Positions 1 through 9,056 of a stretch of DNA of 64,000 bases are shown piece after piece. Each line of letters begins with the position of its first letter. Position 1 is the stretch's first letter. Under the pieces are notes generated by a model. It was not told the DNA's origin. It did no database searches and saw only the letters and a list, made by a program, of their open reading frames with translations. The translations under genes were made by a program, and so were the position numbers. The DNA comes from Actinospica durhamensis (lineage in GTDB: Bacteria; Actinomycetota; Actinomycetes; Streptomycetales; Catenulisporaceae), in NCBI RefSeq assembly GCF_018139695.1, contig NZ_JAGSOG010000004.1, positions 36,377 through 100,376 of the forward strand. The letters run 5' to 3'.

Positions 1-723
1 GGCGCGGCGAGGGGTATCGGGTGGGCTGTGGCCAGACGGTTCGCGGCGGCCGGTGACCGGGTGGCGATTCTGGACAAGGTGCGGGGTGGTGCCGCAGACG
101 AGTTGGTGGCCGGCCTCGACGGCAGCGGGCATATCGTCGTCGAGGCCGATCTGCTGGACGGTGCGGCCGTGCTGGCGGCGGTGGACTCGGCTGCCGAGCA
201 GCTCGGCGGCCTGGACGTCCTGGTGAACAACGCCGGCATCTTCGTCGCGCACCCGATCACGGAGGTGGACTACGCCGCCTGGCAGGAGCACTGGCGCTCG
301 ACGCTGGGGGTCAACCTCATCGGAGCGGCCAACGTGACCTGGTGTGCGGTGCGGCACATGAAGGAGCGCGGCGGGCGGATCGTCAACGTCTCGTCGCGGG
401 GTGCGTTCCGCGGCGAGCCGGACGTGCCGGCCTACGGGGCCAGCAAGGCGGGCCTGAACGCACTGACCCAGTCGATGGCGATCGCGCTCGCGCCGTACCG
501 GATCGCGGTCTCCGCCGTGGCACCCGGATTCGTGGCCACGGACATGACCACGGACTGGCTCGCGCCGCCCGGCGGTGATGAGATCCGGGCGCAGAGCCCG
601 TTCGGCCGGGTCGCCGAGCCGGACGAGATCGCCGCGGGCGTGTTCTTCCTGGCCTCCGCTCAGGCCGAGTGGGCCAGCGGCACCATCCTCGACCTGAACG
701 GCGCCTCCTACCTGCGGACGTGA
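1..723 (+). CDS. Short-chain dehydrogenase/reductase, 5' end missing
   Basis: An NAD(P)-dependent short-chain dehydrogenase/reductase. The reading frame is open from the first base and begins inside the cofactor-binding glycine motif (GAARGIG), so the start codon and first beta strand lie upstream of the window. The GTG at position 28 is therefore not the true start. Visible classical SDR signatures are NNAG, an active-site serine in VNVSS and the catalytic YGASK, followed by the PG(F)VATDM segment. About 240 residues are present of a usual 245-255. It converges on a minus-strand ACP/KAS III operon across a hairpin terminator. The substrate cannot be read from sequence; a 3-oxoacyl or polyketide ketoreduction or sugar oxidation are all possible. 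Family is certain, role is not. Confidence 0.93.
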   Translation, partial: GAARGIGWAVARRFAAAGDRVAILDKVRGGAADELVAGLDGSGHIVVEADLLDGAAVLAAVDSAAEQLGGLDVLVNNAGIFVAHPITEVDYAAWQEHWRSTLGVNLIGAANVTWCAVRHMKERGGRIVNVSSRGAFRGEPDVPAYGASKAGLNALTQSMAIALAPYRIAVSAVAPGFVATDMTTDWLAPPGGDEIRAQSPFGRVAEPDEIAAGVFFLASAQAEWASGTILDLNGASYLRT

Positions 724-724
724 C

Positions 725-750
725 CAGGCAACGGTTGTCAGGCAACGGTT
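725..750. repeat. Short direct repeat after the SDR stop
   Basis: The 12-mer CAGGCAACGGTT occurs at 725-736 and again at 739-750, two bases after the SDR stop. It may be a replication-slippage product. No function is evident. Confidence 0.6.
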
Positions 751-772
751 ATGGGGAATTCACAGGCCGTTC

Positions 773-820
773 GATAGGCGGTAGGCGGTAGGCGGTAAGC
801 GATAGGCGAGCCGATAGGCG
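773..820. repeat. Degenerate tandem repeat of GATAGGCG/GTAGGCG units
   Basis: Six or so 7-8 bp units with the core TAGGCG or TAAGC run head to tail between the two convergent genes. They could be slippage-derived or a binding array. The rest of 724-996 holds only the hairpin annotated separately, and no gene is seen. Confidence 0.6.
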
Positions 821-865
821 TTCGTCGTTCGAGCACGTGGAAGCCCCGTTCTCCGGTGTCGTGAG

Positions 866-895
866 CGCCACCCTCGGCGTCTGCCGAGGGTGGCG
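866..895. terminator. Bidirectional hairpin terminator
   Basis: A perfect 13-bp inverted repeat (CGCCACCCTCGGC and its complement) with a 4-nt loop lies between the convergent SDR and ACP genes. There is no U-tract, which is usual for actinomycete terminators. It would serve both the SDR gene and the minus-strand four-gene operon. Confidence 0.75.
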
Positions 896-996
896 GCGTG
901 CTGTCGGAGGGGTGTGGCCGGCGTTCGGCTATAACAGGGCTCTACTTTGGCCGTGCCGGGGTCCGTCTGCACGAAGTACCATGCGCGAACGCCCGG

Positions 997-1230
997 TCAG
1001 GCGGCGGTCCGCTTCCGTTGCTCCATGAGCGTGACGATCTCCGCCAACGTGGCGAGTTCGAACAGCTCATCGTCGGTGATCTCCATACCATGGTGCTGCT
1101 TGAGCACCAAGGACAGCTCGACGACGGCGAGGGAGTCTATGCCCGCGTCCTCGCGGCTCGCGTCCGGACGCAGTCCGTCGACGTTCAGCTGCAGAACCTC
1201 GCTCATGACCGACTTCAGTAGCTCGAACAT
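997..1230 (-). CDS. Free-standing acyl carrier protein
   Basis: A 77-residue discrete acyl carrier protein. The phosphopantetheine attachment site is Ser33 in AGIDSL, and length and predicted helices fit a type II ACP. The ATG at 1230 is preceded by GGAGGA at good spacing. It is the last gene of a minus-strand operon, 31 bp after the KAS III-like gene, which suggests that KAS III acts on this carrier, either by loading an acyl group or by condensing malonyl-ACP with an acyl-CoA. The hairpin at 866-895 follows. It could instead carry an acyl unit to one of the free-standing condensation enzymes nearby; that is inference. Confidence 0.93.
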   Translation of the reverse strand: MFELLKSVMSEVLQLNVDGLRPDASREDAGIDSLAVVELSLVLKQHHGMEITDDELFELATLAEIVTLMEQRKRTAA

Positions 1231-1261
1231 TGCGTCCTCCGGTGTTCGTCGGCTCGATGCC

Positions 1262-2290
1262 CTATGCGTCGTGGACTTCGAGTTCGGGCCAGGTCAGCGT
1301 GGTGGCGCCCCAGGTGAGGCCGCCACCGAAGGCGGCGAGCAGCACCCGGTGGCCGGCCTTGAGGGTCCCGTCCAGCGCCGCCTGGGCGAGCAGGACCGGA
1401 ATCGAGGCGGCGGCGGTGTTGCCGACTTCGGCGATGTTCTGCGGTGCCGCGTCCCGGCGCAGGCCGAGCCGGGTGGCCAGCGCGGCGCTGACGCGCGCGT
1501 TCGCCTGGTGAGTGATCATGCGGTCGACCTCGCGCAGCTCCCAGCCCGCCGCGTCGAGCGCCTCCGTCGCCGCGGCGCTCATCCGCTCGACCGACTGCCG
1601 GAACACCTCGCGTCCCCGCATCTGGAAGTACTGCGACCCGTCGTCCGGTACCGCCGTTCGGAAGGGAAACCGCGAGCCGCCCGCCTTCACCGTGATCAGC
1701 TCGGCGCGAGCGCCGTCACTGCCCAGTACCAGCGGTCCGACGGCTCCCGGCTCGTCGGCCCGGCCGCGCCGCAGGACCACGGCGCCCGCTCCGTCACCGA
1801 AGATCGGCTGGGTCGTGCGGTCGTCCGGGTCGAGCAGGGTGGAGAACGCCTCAGCGGCGATCAGCAGGACGCGCTCGGCCAATCCCGCCGCGATGAAGCC
1901 CGCCGCGGTCGCCAGGCCGTAGACGAACCCCGTGCACACGGCGGAGACGTCGAAGGCTGCGACGCCGTTCAGGCCGAGGCGCGCGGCCACGTCGGGTGCG
2001 GTGGCCGGGCAACGGTAGTCCGGGGTCGTGGTCGCCAGCACGACGGCGTCGACCGGCCCGCCGCCGGCCGACTCGAGCGCGGCCCGGCCCGCCCCGACCG
2101 CGAGGTCGGACGTCGCCTCACCCGGCTCGACCCAGCGGCGGCGGGAGATCCCGGTCCGTCCCACGATCCAGTCCTCCGTCGCGTCGAGCCGCTCGCACAG
2201 CTGCGCGTTGGTGACCACCCGCTCCGGCAGCCGGTACCCGAGACCGCAGACGACCGCGCGGTCCGCGGGACCGGCCGCGCCACCCGTCAC
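1262..2290 (-). CDS. 3-oxoacyl-ACP synthase III (FabH-like) ketosynthase
   Basis: A KAS III-type ketosynthase/acyltransferase of 342 residues, normal for FabH relatives. The full Cys-His-Asn triad is visible: Cys near residue 119 in SAVCTGF, His in ITHQAN and Asn in VGNTAAAS. The C-terminal glycine loop FGGGLTWG is also present. The GTG start at 2290 overlaps the aldolase stop as GTGA, implying translational coupling. Because the catalytic Asn and His are retained it should be able to perform decarboxylative condensation, although many cluster-borne homologues act only as acyltransferases. The context (aldehyde-to-acyl-CoA enzymes upstream, ACP downstream) suggests it takes the acyl-CoA made by the preceding enzymes and places it on, or condenses it with, the adjacent ACP. 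Confidence 0.93.
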   Translation of the reverse strand: MTGGAAGPADRAVVCGLGYRLPERVVTNAQLCERLDATEDWIVGRTGISRRRWVEPGEATSDLAVGAGRAALESAGGGPVDAVVLATTTPDYRCPATAPDVAARLGLNGVAAFDVSAVCTGFVYGLATAAGFIAAGLAERVLLIAAEAFSTLLDPDDRTTQPIFGDGAGAVVLRRGRADEPGAVGPLVLGSDGARAELITVKAGGSRFPFRTAVPDDGSQYFQMRGREVFRQSVERMSAAATEALDAAGWELREVDRMITHQANARVSAALATRLGLRRDAAPQNIAEVGNTAAASIPVLLAQAALDGTLKAGHRVLLAAFGGGLTWGATTLTWPELEVHDA

Positions 2291-3336
2291 GACCGGTCCC
2301 CGGTCCCGGCGCCGCGCAGGGCCAGCGCGACATCCACGATGAGGTCTTCCTGGCCGGCGACGGCCTGACGGCGGCCGAGCTCGAAGAAGACGTCGCGCGG
2401 GTCGACGCCCTCGCGGGCGGAGACGTCGAGCACCGGGGTCTTGAACCCCGAGAACACGCCGGCCAGGCCGCTGACGATGGAGATGGAGTCGACCGTGGGC
2501 GGCGCGGGCATCAGGTCCCGTTCGGCGACGTCCGCCGCGTCCAGGAGCCCGTACAGGTCGATACCGGTGCGGTAGCCCACGCGTTCGAGCACCGGCACCA
2601 GCACCTCGAGCTGGGTGTTGCCCGCCCCCGCGCCGAAACCCCGGGCACAGGCATCCAGGATGGACGCTCCGGCGTCGGCCGCCGCGATGGAGTTCGCCAC
2701 AGCCATGCCGAGGTTGTTGTGCCCGTGGAATATCACCGGCACGTCGACCGCGCCGCACATGGCCGTGATGCGCTCGGTGACATCGGCAGGCAGATAGTGG
2801 CCTGCGGAATCCATGATGCCCACCCCGGTGGCTCCGAACTCGACCAGGCGCGCGCAGTGCTCGGCGAGCTTCCCGGGCGTGGCCATGTGGCTCATCAGGA
2901 GCACCGCGTGCGCCTCGACGCCCTGCTCGCGCAGGAAACCGAGGTGCCGTTCGGCCAGGCTGGACTCGGTGCAGTGGGTGCCGATGCGCACCAGGTCGAC
3001 GTCGTGCGCGATGGCGTTCTTCAGGTCCTCGATCGTGCCCCAGCCGGGCAACATGAAGACTCCGAGCTTACTGTTCGTCAGTGCGTCCCGGGTGACCGTC
3101 AGCATCTCGTCGTCGCTGAGCCTGGCTCGGCCGACCTGGAGAGAGGAGGCGCCCAGCCCGTTGCCGTGGCCGACCTCGACCACCGGAACACCCGCGGCGT
3201 CCGCGGCCAGCGCGTATGCGCGCAGCTGCTCTGCGCCGAGGCTGTGTCGGACGGCGTGGTGGCCGTCCCGCAGCGTCGGATCGTGAATCTGGATCGGCTT
3301 GTCCCCGGCGACATTGCGGCTCGTCACCTCGGTCAT
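2287..3336 (-). CDS. 4-hydroxy-2-oxovalerate aldolase family (DmpG/BphI-like)
   Basis: A 349-residue class II pyruvate aldolase of the DRE-TIM metallolyase superfamily. The signature [14 protein letters not shown] near the N-terminus matches the metal-binding DxTLRDGxHAxRH of BphI/DmpG, and the metal-ligand segment HGHNNLG lies near the middle. Characterised relatives cleave 4-hydroxy-2-oxoacids to pyruvate plus an aldehyde, which is channelled to a partner acylating aldehyde dehydrogenase. Exactly that partner is the upstream gene, whose stop overlaps this ATG (ATGA), so the channelling pair is conserved. Family and partner are secure. The physiological direction and the aldehyde (acetaldehyde, propanal or another) are not readable. 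Confidence 0.93.
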   Translation of the reverse strand: MTEVTSRNVAGDKPIQIHDPTLRDGHHAVRHSLGAEQLRAYALAADAAGVPVVEVGHGNGLGASSLQVGRARLSDDEMLTVTRDALTNSKLGVFMLPGWGTIEDLKNAIAHDVDLVRIGTHCTESSLAERHLGFLREQGVEAHAVLLMSHMATPGKLAEHCARLVEFGATGVGIMDSAGHYLPADVTERITAMCGAVDVPVIFHGHNNLGMAVANSIAAADAGASILDACARGFGAGAGNTQLEVLVPVLERVGYRTGIDLYGLLDAADVAERDLMPAPPTVDSISIVSGLAGVFSGFKTPVLDVSAREGVDPRDVFFELGRRQAVAGQEDLIVDVALALRGAGTGDRS

Positions 3337-4241
3337 GAATACACCTCGCCTGCGATCGAGAGCCGGTCCGCCGCGTAGCTCTCCGCGGCCAGGAGCGCGG
3401 CCGAGTTGATGATGTCGAGATTCCCGGCATAGCGCGGGACGCGGTCCCCGGACGAGGTGACCTCGACGGCGACGAAGCCCTCGCCGTCGTTCACGGTGCA
3501 CGCCTTCACCTCGAAACCCCTGGCGAAGGAGCGGACTTCGGCCGCGGCCGCCAGCACGATCGAGTGCAGCGAGTCGATCGTGAGATCCCGGCCCAGCAGG
3601 GACATGGCGACGCGGAAGGTCGCGGGCGGCCGCGAGGGGCTGATGTTGAGGATCGCCTTGACGTCGGTGACCCCGCTGAAGCAGCGGACCGCCTCCTGCG
3701 TGGTGTCCACGTACTCGTCGAGGTTCATGCGCGTCCCGCGGCCGATGCTCAGGGTGGCGGCAGTCGTCACCACCTCGATGTAGTCGATCTCATGGGCCTG
3801 CGAGATCGCGTGCAGGATCGGCACGGCCGCCTGCCCGCCGCAGCTCACCATGCTGAGGTCTCGGTGTGCGCAGATGTCGGCCCGATTGACGGTCGGGAAG
3901 ATCATCTGCCCGTTCCGACTGGGCGTCAGGTCGATGAGCATCGTGCCCGAGGGTGCGAGCTTCTCCACATGCTCGGCGTGGGAGGACGCGCTGGTGGCGT
4001 CGAAGACCACGTCGAACGGTTCGCGGTCCACGAGGGACTGTACGCCGCCCGTCGCGACCGGCACACCGAACTGGCGCGCCTGCCGCAGTCCCGACGTGGC
4101 CTCGTCTCGGCCCACGACGAGCCTCAGGTCGAGATGGTCCGAGCGGGCGATCTTGGTCATCAGGTCGATGCCGATGAGGCCGGCGCCGAGCACCGCCACG
4201 GACAGCCGGCCTGCCACTGCCCGGGAGTCGTTGTCGGTCAT
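3333..4241 (-). CDS. Acetaldehyde dehydrogenase (acylating), DmpF/BphJ-like
   Basis: A 302-residue CoA-acylating aldehyde dehydrogenase. It has an N-terminal Rossmann motif ([11 protein letters not shown], about residues 17-27) and the catalytic cysteine at residue 134 in VSCGGQA. Length is normal for the BphJ/DmpF family. It converts an aldehyde plus CoA and NAD+ into an acyl-CoA. It is the first gene of the minus-strand operon and overlaps the aldolase by 4 bp. In catabolic pathways the pair ends meta-cleavage degradation. Here it is coupled instead to KAS III and ACP genes, which suggests supply of a short acyl unit for biosynthesis. It faces a divergent condensation-enzyme gene, so the promoter should lie in 4242-4489. 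Confidence 0.94.
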   Translation of the reverse strand: MTDNDSRAVAGRLSVAVLGAGLIGIDLMTKIARSDHLDLRLVVGRDEATSGLRQARQFGVPVATGGVQSLVDREPFDVVFDATSASSHAEHVEKLAPSGTMLIDLTPSRNGQMIFPTVNRADICAHRDLSMVSCGGQAAVPILHAISQAHEIDYIEVVTTAATLSIGRGTRMNLDEYVDTTQEAVRCFSGVTDVKAILNISPSRPPATFRVAMSLLGRDLTIDSLHSIVLAAAAEVRSFARGFEVKACTVNDGEGFVAVEVTSSGDRVPRYAGNLDIINSAALLAAESYAADRLSIAGEVYS

Positions 4242-4489
4242 TCGTCACTCCTGACAAGGGATTCATGCTTTCAGGCCGAGCTTCAGCGCCCTGTCGCCGT
4301 GTCGGCGACGCCGAGACAGCAGCGGTCGGCACTCATGGTCGCAGTCGACCGCGCCGGCAGACGTCTTCAAAACTGTGGAGTCGGCGCAATGGTGGGCAAC
4401 GGAGAAGGTGACCCGAACTCATGCCGTCAGCATGATGGGGGAGAAACGCGGACCGGCCCGACGTCGATGGGTAGATGGGGAGCTGCACT
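4242..4489. promoter_or_regulatory. Divergent promoter region
   Basis: 248 bp between the minus-strand aldehyde dehydrogenase operon and the plus-strand condensation-enzyme operon. It must hold both promoters. I see no convincing -35/-10 pair or long palindrome. The only clear element is GGGGAG at 4477-4482, a ribosome binding site for the GTG at 4490. Confidence 0.55.
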
Positions 4490-5818
4490 GTGGATCAGTA
4501 TCCGCTGAATTCTCGGCACAGGGACCCGGAGGGCCTGGTTCGCTCACCGCGGCACGTCGTCGCACTCGCTCTTCGTATCAAGGGAGAGTTGCGCGTCGAT
4601 GCCCTTCAGGATGCGCTCGACGAGGTGGTGGAAAGGCAGGAAGCACTTCGCACCCGGATTCACTACGACGAGCAGGACGGCACTCGCGGATTCGAGGAAG
4701 TACTAGCGCCGCAACCGGTTCCGCTCACCGTTTACGACACTCCGCTACCGCGCGGCCGGCCTCGCGACGAGATGGCCCTCGACGTTCATGTCGCGTTGCA
4801 CGAAGCGGAGCTCTCCTTTCTCGCCATTCCTTCTCTGCGCGCCGACTTGTATCGCTTCGACGACCGGGATGCGCTGCTGACCCTGGTGACCCACCATCTC
4901 TTCTCCGACGGCTGGTCCTCCGACCTGCTCCGCCGCGAGATCGCGGCGTGCTACCGGGCGAGACTGGCCGGCGTGCCGCACACGCTGCCGAGTCCGGTCC
5001 CGTACCGGATGTACGACACCTGGAAACGGGAGTTCCTGGCGAGCGAGAAGGCGGCGGAGTGCAGTCGGTACTGGGGGCGTGAGCTGGCCGGCGTCGAGAT
5101 GTACACGATGCCCGCCGATCGGCCGCACGGTCCCGAGACCCGGGCGCCGCGAACCGAGATGGAGACCTTCACGATCGATCCCGGCAGGTTCGCCGAGGTC
5201 GCCGCGAGCGCGGCCCGGCATCGATGCAGTGTCTGGCACGTCTTCCTGGCGGCGTTCATGGTTCTCGCGGAGAAGGTCTCCGGCCGGACCGACATCACCC
5301 TGCCGATCGTCAACAATGGACGCTACGACGAGAGGTTCTATCAGACCGTCGGCTTGTTCGTCGATCTGGTGCCCGTTCGCCTTGACTTCGGCGGCTGTGC
5401 GAGTTTCCGCGACCTCATGCTCCTCGCGCGCCGGGCAAGTGCTGATTCCCAGCAGCACAGGATGCCTTTCGATTCCCTACTCGAGGTGTTCCCCGACCTC
5501 GTGAAGGGCGCCTTCGATCCGCTGGCGTTGTTGCCCAGTTTCAACTACGTCCGGTCACCGAAGGCCGAGGTGCAAACCCGGTTCGCGGCCAGTGTCGAAC
5601 CGGTCGTGCCGGAGAAAGAAGTGTCAGCTTCCTATGTTCGCGGCGCGTTCGCGTTCATCTGGACCTTTGTCGTTCTTTCGTCCGGCGAATTTCGATGTGC
5701 CATTGGATATGAACCCGACGCGATCGACGCGGCTACGGTGCAGCGCTTGGGCATTGAATTCGTCGATCTGATCCAGATGATAGCCGACCGCCCGGACCAG
5801 AAATGGAAAGACCGCTAG
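4490..5818 (+). CDS. Free-standing NRPS condensation enzyme
   Basis: A 442-residue stand-alone condensation-domain protein with the catalytic motif HHLFSDG (residues about 135-141) intact, so it is expected to be active. The downstream DFGGCASFRDLMLLARR and SFNYVRSP segments also fit C domains. I chose the GTG at 4490 because GGGGAG lies 7 nt upstream; an in-frame ATG at 4475 has no ribosome binding site. Discrete C enzymes such as SgcC5 of C-1027 join a carrier-bound aminoacyl group to a free alcohol or amine acceptor. That is an attractive role here, given the enediyne cassette downstream, but the acceptor cannot be deduced. First gene of the plus-strand operon; a solute-binding-like gene follows 40 bp later. 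Confidence 0.92.
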   Translation: MDQYPLNSRHRDPEGLVRSPRHVVALALRIKGELRVDALQDALDEVVERQEALRTRIHYDEQDGTRGFEEVLAPQPVPLTVYDTPLPRGRPRDEMALDVHVALHEAELSFLAIPSLRADLYRFDDRDALLTLVTHHLFSDGWSSDLLRREIAACYRARLAGVPHTLPSPVPYRMYDTWKREFLASEKAAECSRYWGRELAGVEMYTMPADRPHGPETRAPRTEMETFTIDPGRFAEVAASAARHRCSVWHVFLAAFMVLAEKVSGRTDITLPIVNNGRYDERFYQTVGLFVDLVPVRLDFGGCASFRDLMLLARRASADSQQHRMPFDSLLEVFPDLVKGAFDPLALLPSFNYVRSPKAEVQTRFAASVEPVVPEKEVSASYVRGAFAFIWTFVVLSSGEFRCAIGYEPDAIDAATVQRLGIEFVDLIQMIADRPDQKWKDR

Positions 5819-5858
5819 AAACCCATGTGATGCCAGCACCGAGTCGTAGAGGATCGTC

Positions 5859-7199
5859 ATGCCGATAGACATCGAAGTATGGGCCGCCGCGAGCCCCAAC
5901 AACACGCTTCCCGGGTTCGGCGACCCGCTGGTGAACGCCGCCGAGTCGTTCAGCCGGGTCCACCCGGAGTACCGGGTCCACTTCCGCAAGGTCGAGACCC
6001 ACGTGATGGCCGAGACGGTGGCCGAGGCGGTCGTGCAGGGAAACCCGCCGGACATCGCGGAATACATGTACTCCTCGACCCAGACCGCGCTCGACACCCG
6101 TACCCCCGCCGGTGATCCGTTCTTCGTGCCGGTCCAGCGCGCGATCGCCGGCCGGTCCGAGATCCTGGGGGAGCGGGTGGTGATCCAGGACCTCATGCCC
6201 GCCGTGCGTGACTACTGGACCGTCGGCGGCGATCTGGTCGCCTTCCCGAGCTTCGTGGCCACGAACCTGCTCTTCGCGAACAAGACGATGCTCACCGCCG
6301 CCGGAATCGAGCGCATGCCGGTGACCTGGCAGGACCTCGAGGAGGCCTGCGCCGCCATCGCCAAGCTGCCGGACGGGCCGGGGCACGGGGTCAGCTGGCC
6401 GAACTACGGCTGGGTGTTCCACCAGGAGCTGGCCGGACAGCGCGCGCTGCTGGTCAACAACGGCAACGGCCGGTCCGGCCGGGCCACCCGCGTCCTGCTC
6501 GACTCCCCCCAGATGCTCAACTACGTGCAGTGGTGGAAGCGGATGCTCGAAGACGGTCACTACCTCCCCACCGAGGAGCTCCACTACTTCACCGCGATGC
6601 AGGCCTTCGAGCGCCAGGAGATCGCGTTCGTGGTCTCGTCCTCGGCCATCGGCCGGATGATGAGCGACATCGCCACCTCGTCGGGCTTCGAGCTCACGGC
6701 GGGCCAGCTGCCGCGCCCCATCGAGGACTGTTCCCCCGGCGGCACCGTCGCCGGCCAGGCGCTCTTCCTCGCCAGGGGCCTGCCGAAGGCGAAGGAGGAC
6801 GGCGCCCTCGCCTTCCTGCAGCACCAGCTCAACGCGTCACACGCGGTGGCGCGCATGCACGAGCCCACGAATCCGATGACCTCGTACCCGATCACCCTGG
6901 CCGCCTACCAGAAGGCGACGGCGGACGACTGGATCGACCCGTACCCCGGCTACGGGCAGGCGATCGCGCAGATCACCTCGGCGGAGCGGACCGTGGCGTC
7001 GTCAGGCCCGATGGTCGGCAACCTCAACGGCATCAACATCGCCATCACCGAGGCGCTCAAGGACGTGCTGCTCAACGGGGCGGACCCGGTGGCCCGGTTC
7101 CGAGCGGCGACCCAGGAAGCGCAGGAGGTGCTCGACCGGTACAACTCGGCGGTCCTGGCCTACCCGCCGCGGACCCCGGCCGATCTCCGGGCGGGCTGA
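5859..7199 (+). CDS. Solute-binding-protein-like protein without signal peptide
   Basis: A 446-residue protein resembling family 1 ABC-transporter solute-binding proteins: alpha/beta lobes, a VAFPSFVATNLLFANK hinge-like segment, and a C-terminal region typical of carbohydrate-binding SBPs. It starts directly with the first beta strand (MPIDIEVW) and has no signal peptide, lipobox or twin-arginine motif. No ABC permease or ATPase is nearby. It is therefore probably cytoplasmic and may bind a pathway intermediate or carrier-bound substrate rather than import a solute. The ATG at 5859 has AGAGGA just upstream. Its N-terminal 45 residues recur in the short protein at 40348-40650, just before the enediyne cassette. 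Fold assignment is moderately secure; function is unknown. Confidence 0.8.
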   Translation: MPIDIEVWAAASPNNTLPGFGDPLVNAAESFSRVHPEYRVHFRKVETHVMAETVAEAVVQGNPPDIAEYMYSSTQTALDTRTPAGDPFFVPVQRAIAGRSEILGERVVIQDLMPAVRDYWTVGGDLVAFPSFVATNLLFANKTMLTAAGIERMPVTWQDLEEACAAIAKLPDGPGHGVSWPNYGWVFHQELAGQRALLVNNGNGRSGRATRVLLDSPQMLNYVQWWKRMLEDGHYLPTEELHYFTAMQAFERQEIAFVVSSSAIGRMMSDIATSSGFELTAGQLPRPIEDCSPGGTVAGQALFLARGLPKAKEDGALAFLQHQLNASHAVARMHEPTNPMTSYPITLAAYQKATADDWIDPYPGYGQAIAQITSAERTVASSGPMVGNLNGINIAITEALKDVLLNGADPVARFRAATQEAQEVLDRYNSAVLAYPPRTPADLRAG

Positions 7200-7280
7200 G
7201 AGCCGTCGACGCCGGCACCGCCCGGCGCGGAAACGCGTCCGGGCGGTCTCGATCAACCAGGCCTTGATGAGGAGAGTGGA

Positions 7281-9041
7281 ATGGTGGGTCTTTCGATCCC
7301 CGCCCGGTTCGCCGAACAACTCGCGCGGACCCCGGAAGCGACGGCGGTGACCGAGGCCGCGACCGGAGCGGAGCTGAGCTATCGGGAATTGGACCAGCGG
7401 GCCAACCGACTCGCGCAGCACCTCATCGGACTCGGCGTCGGTCGTGAGGACCGGGTGGCGGTCCTGATGGAACGGTCGATCGGCCTGGTGGTGGCCTTTC
7501 TGGCGATTCTCAAGGCCGGCGCGGTCTACCTGCCGATCCACGAGTCGTATCCGGCCGACCGGCGGCAGTGGGTGATCGACCGGGCGGGCGCCGCGGTGCT
7601 GCTGACCGACGAAACGACGCGCGCGACGGACCTGCCGGCCGGTGTTCCGGTCGTCACGGTGGACGATCCGGCGCTCGTGCGCGAACCGGCCCTCGACCCT
7701 GGGGTGTCGATCCATCCAGGCCAACTGGCCTACGTGATCTACACCTCAGGGTCCACCGGCCTGCCGAAGGGGGTCGCGGTGACCCAGCAGGAGGTGGTGC
7801 GGCTGCTGTGCGATCCACAGTGGTCGCCCGAGCGGTACGCCCGTTCGTTGCTGCTGGGACCGCACGCCTTCGACATCTTCGTCTTCGAGGTCTGGCTGCC
7901 GTTGCTGCACGGCGGACAGGTGGTCGTCGCGCCACCCGGACGGCTCGAGCCCGCGACGCTGCGCCGGTTGATCGCGGCGCACCGGATCACCGGTCTGCAT
8001 CTGACCGCGGGCCTGTTCCGGGTGATCGCGGAGGAAGCGCCGGAGGCGTTGCGCGGGCTGCGCGAGGTGCTCACCGGTGGCGACGTGATCGCGCCCACCG
8101 CGGTCAGCCGAGTACTCGAGGTCTGCGACGGCATCGTGGTGCGCGCCGCGTACGGTGCGACCGAAGGGACGGTGCTCTCTGCCCATCTCCCGCTGACCAG
8201 GGGAGCGCAGATCGGCACGGTGGTGCCGATCGGCGACCCGCTGACCGGTGTCACGGTGCGCGTTCTGGACGGCCGCCTCACGCCGGTGCCCGCTGAAGTG
8301 GCCGGCGAGATCTACCTCGCGGACGCGGGCGTCGCCCGCGGCTATCTCGGCCAGCCCGGCCAGACCGCCGAGCGGTTCGTGGCCGACCCGTTCGGTGCGC
8401 CGGGATCGCGCATGTACCGCACCGGCGACCTGGCCCGCCGGACCGCCGGCGGCGTGCTCGAGTTTCTCGGGCGCGTGGACAGCCAGTTGAAGATCCTCGG
8501 CTTCCTCGTCGAACCGGCCGAGGTGGAGGCGGCGTTGGCCGGCTACCCGGGGGTGGCCCAGGCCGTCGTGCTGGCACGCGAACTCGAGGGCGGAGAGAAA
8601 CAACTGGTCGGTTATGTCGTGCCGGAATCCGGCGGGCTCGATCTCGCCGCGTTGCGCGCCCACACCAGAACCCTGTTGCCGGACTACATGGTGCCCGCCG
8701 CATTCGTCAGCCTGGACTCGCTGCCGCTGACCGCCAACGGCAAGCTGGACCGGGCGGCGATGCCGGCACCGGACTTCGACCAGATCCGCGCCTCCCGCGC
8801 TCCGGAGAGCGCTCTGCACCTGGTCCTCTGTGAGATTTTCAGCTCCGTGCTCGGGGTGCCCGAGGTGGGGATCGACGACAGCTTCTTCGAGCTCGGCGGC
8901 CAGTCGCTGCAGGCCATGCGGCTGCTCAACCAGATAAGGACCAAGACCGGGGTCGACATATTGGTCAACACACTGTTCGACGCACCGACCGTGGCCGAAC
9001 TGGCCGCGTTCGTCGACGCCAAGCGGACCACCGCGGTCTGA
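7281..9041 (+). CDS. NRPS adenylation-thiolation didomain
   Basis: A 586-residue A-T didomain. The adenylation domain (about 10-500) shows YTSGSTGLPKG, the A5 region as AAYGATEGT, YRTGDLA, and the A10 lysine in ANGKLD. The carrier domain (about 505-580) carries its phosphopantetheine serine at residue 542 in GGQSL. Reading the ten specificity positions by eye against GrsA gives approximately D-I-F-H-L-G-A-V-L-K. The first six match the hydroxyphenylglycine-type code D-I-F-H-L-G, so an aromatic (4-hydroxyphenyl) amino acid is the best guess. There is no condensation or thioesterase domain, so the loaded substrate must be used in trans, plausibly by the HpaB hydroxylase and methyltransferases downstream and a free-standing C enzyme. 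Confidence 0.94.
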   Translation: MVGLSIPARFAEQLARTPEATAVTEAATGAELSYRELDQRANRLAQHLIGLGVGREDRVAVLMERSIGLVVAFLAILKAGAVYLPIHESYPADRRQWVIDRAGAAVLLTDETTRATDLPAGVPVVTVDDPALVREPALDPGVSIHPGQLAYVIYTSGSTGLPKGVAVTQQEVVRLLCDPQWSPERYARSLLLGPHAFDIFVFEVWLPLLHGGQVVVAPPGRLEPATLRRLIAAHRITGLHLTAGLFRVIAEEAPEALRGLREVLTGGDVIAPTAVSRVLEVCDGIVVRAAYGATEGTVLSAHLPLTRGAQIGTVVPIGDPLTGVTVRVLDGRLTPVPAEVAGEIYLADAGVARGYLGQPGQTAERFVADPFGAPGSRMYRTGDLARRTAGGVLEFLGRVDSQLKILGFLVEPAEVEAALAGYPGVAQAVVLARELEGGEKQLVGYVVPESGGLDLAALRAHTRTLLPDYMVPAAFVSLDSLPLTANGKLDRAAMPAPDFDQIRASRAPESALHLVLCEIFSSVLGVPEVGIDDSFFELGGQSLQAMRLLNQIRTKTGVDILVNTLFDAPTVAELAAFVDAKRTTAV

Positions 9042-9056
9042 GACAGGGAGAACGCG

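Noticed and set aside
773..820. TAGGCG-type repeat array considered as a CRISPR or attachment site
   Set aside because: Units are 7-8 bp without spacers of constant length, and there are no cas or integrase genes nearby.
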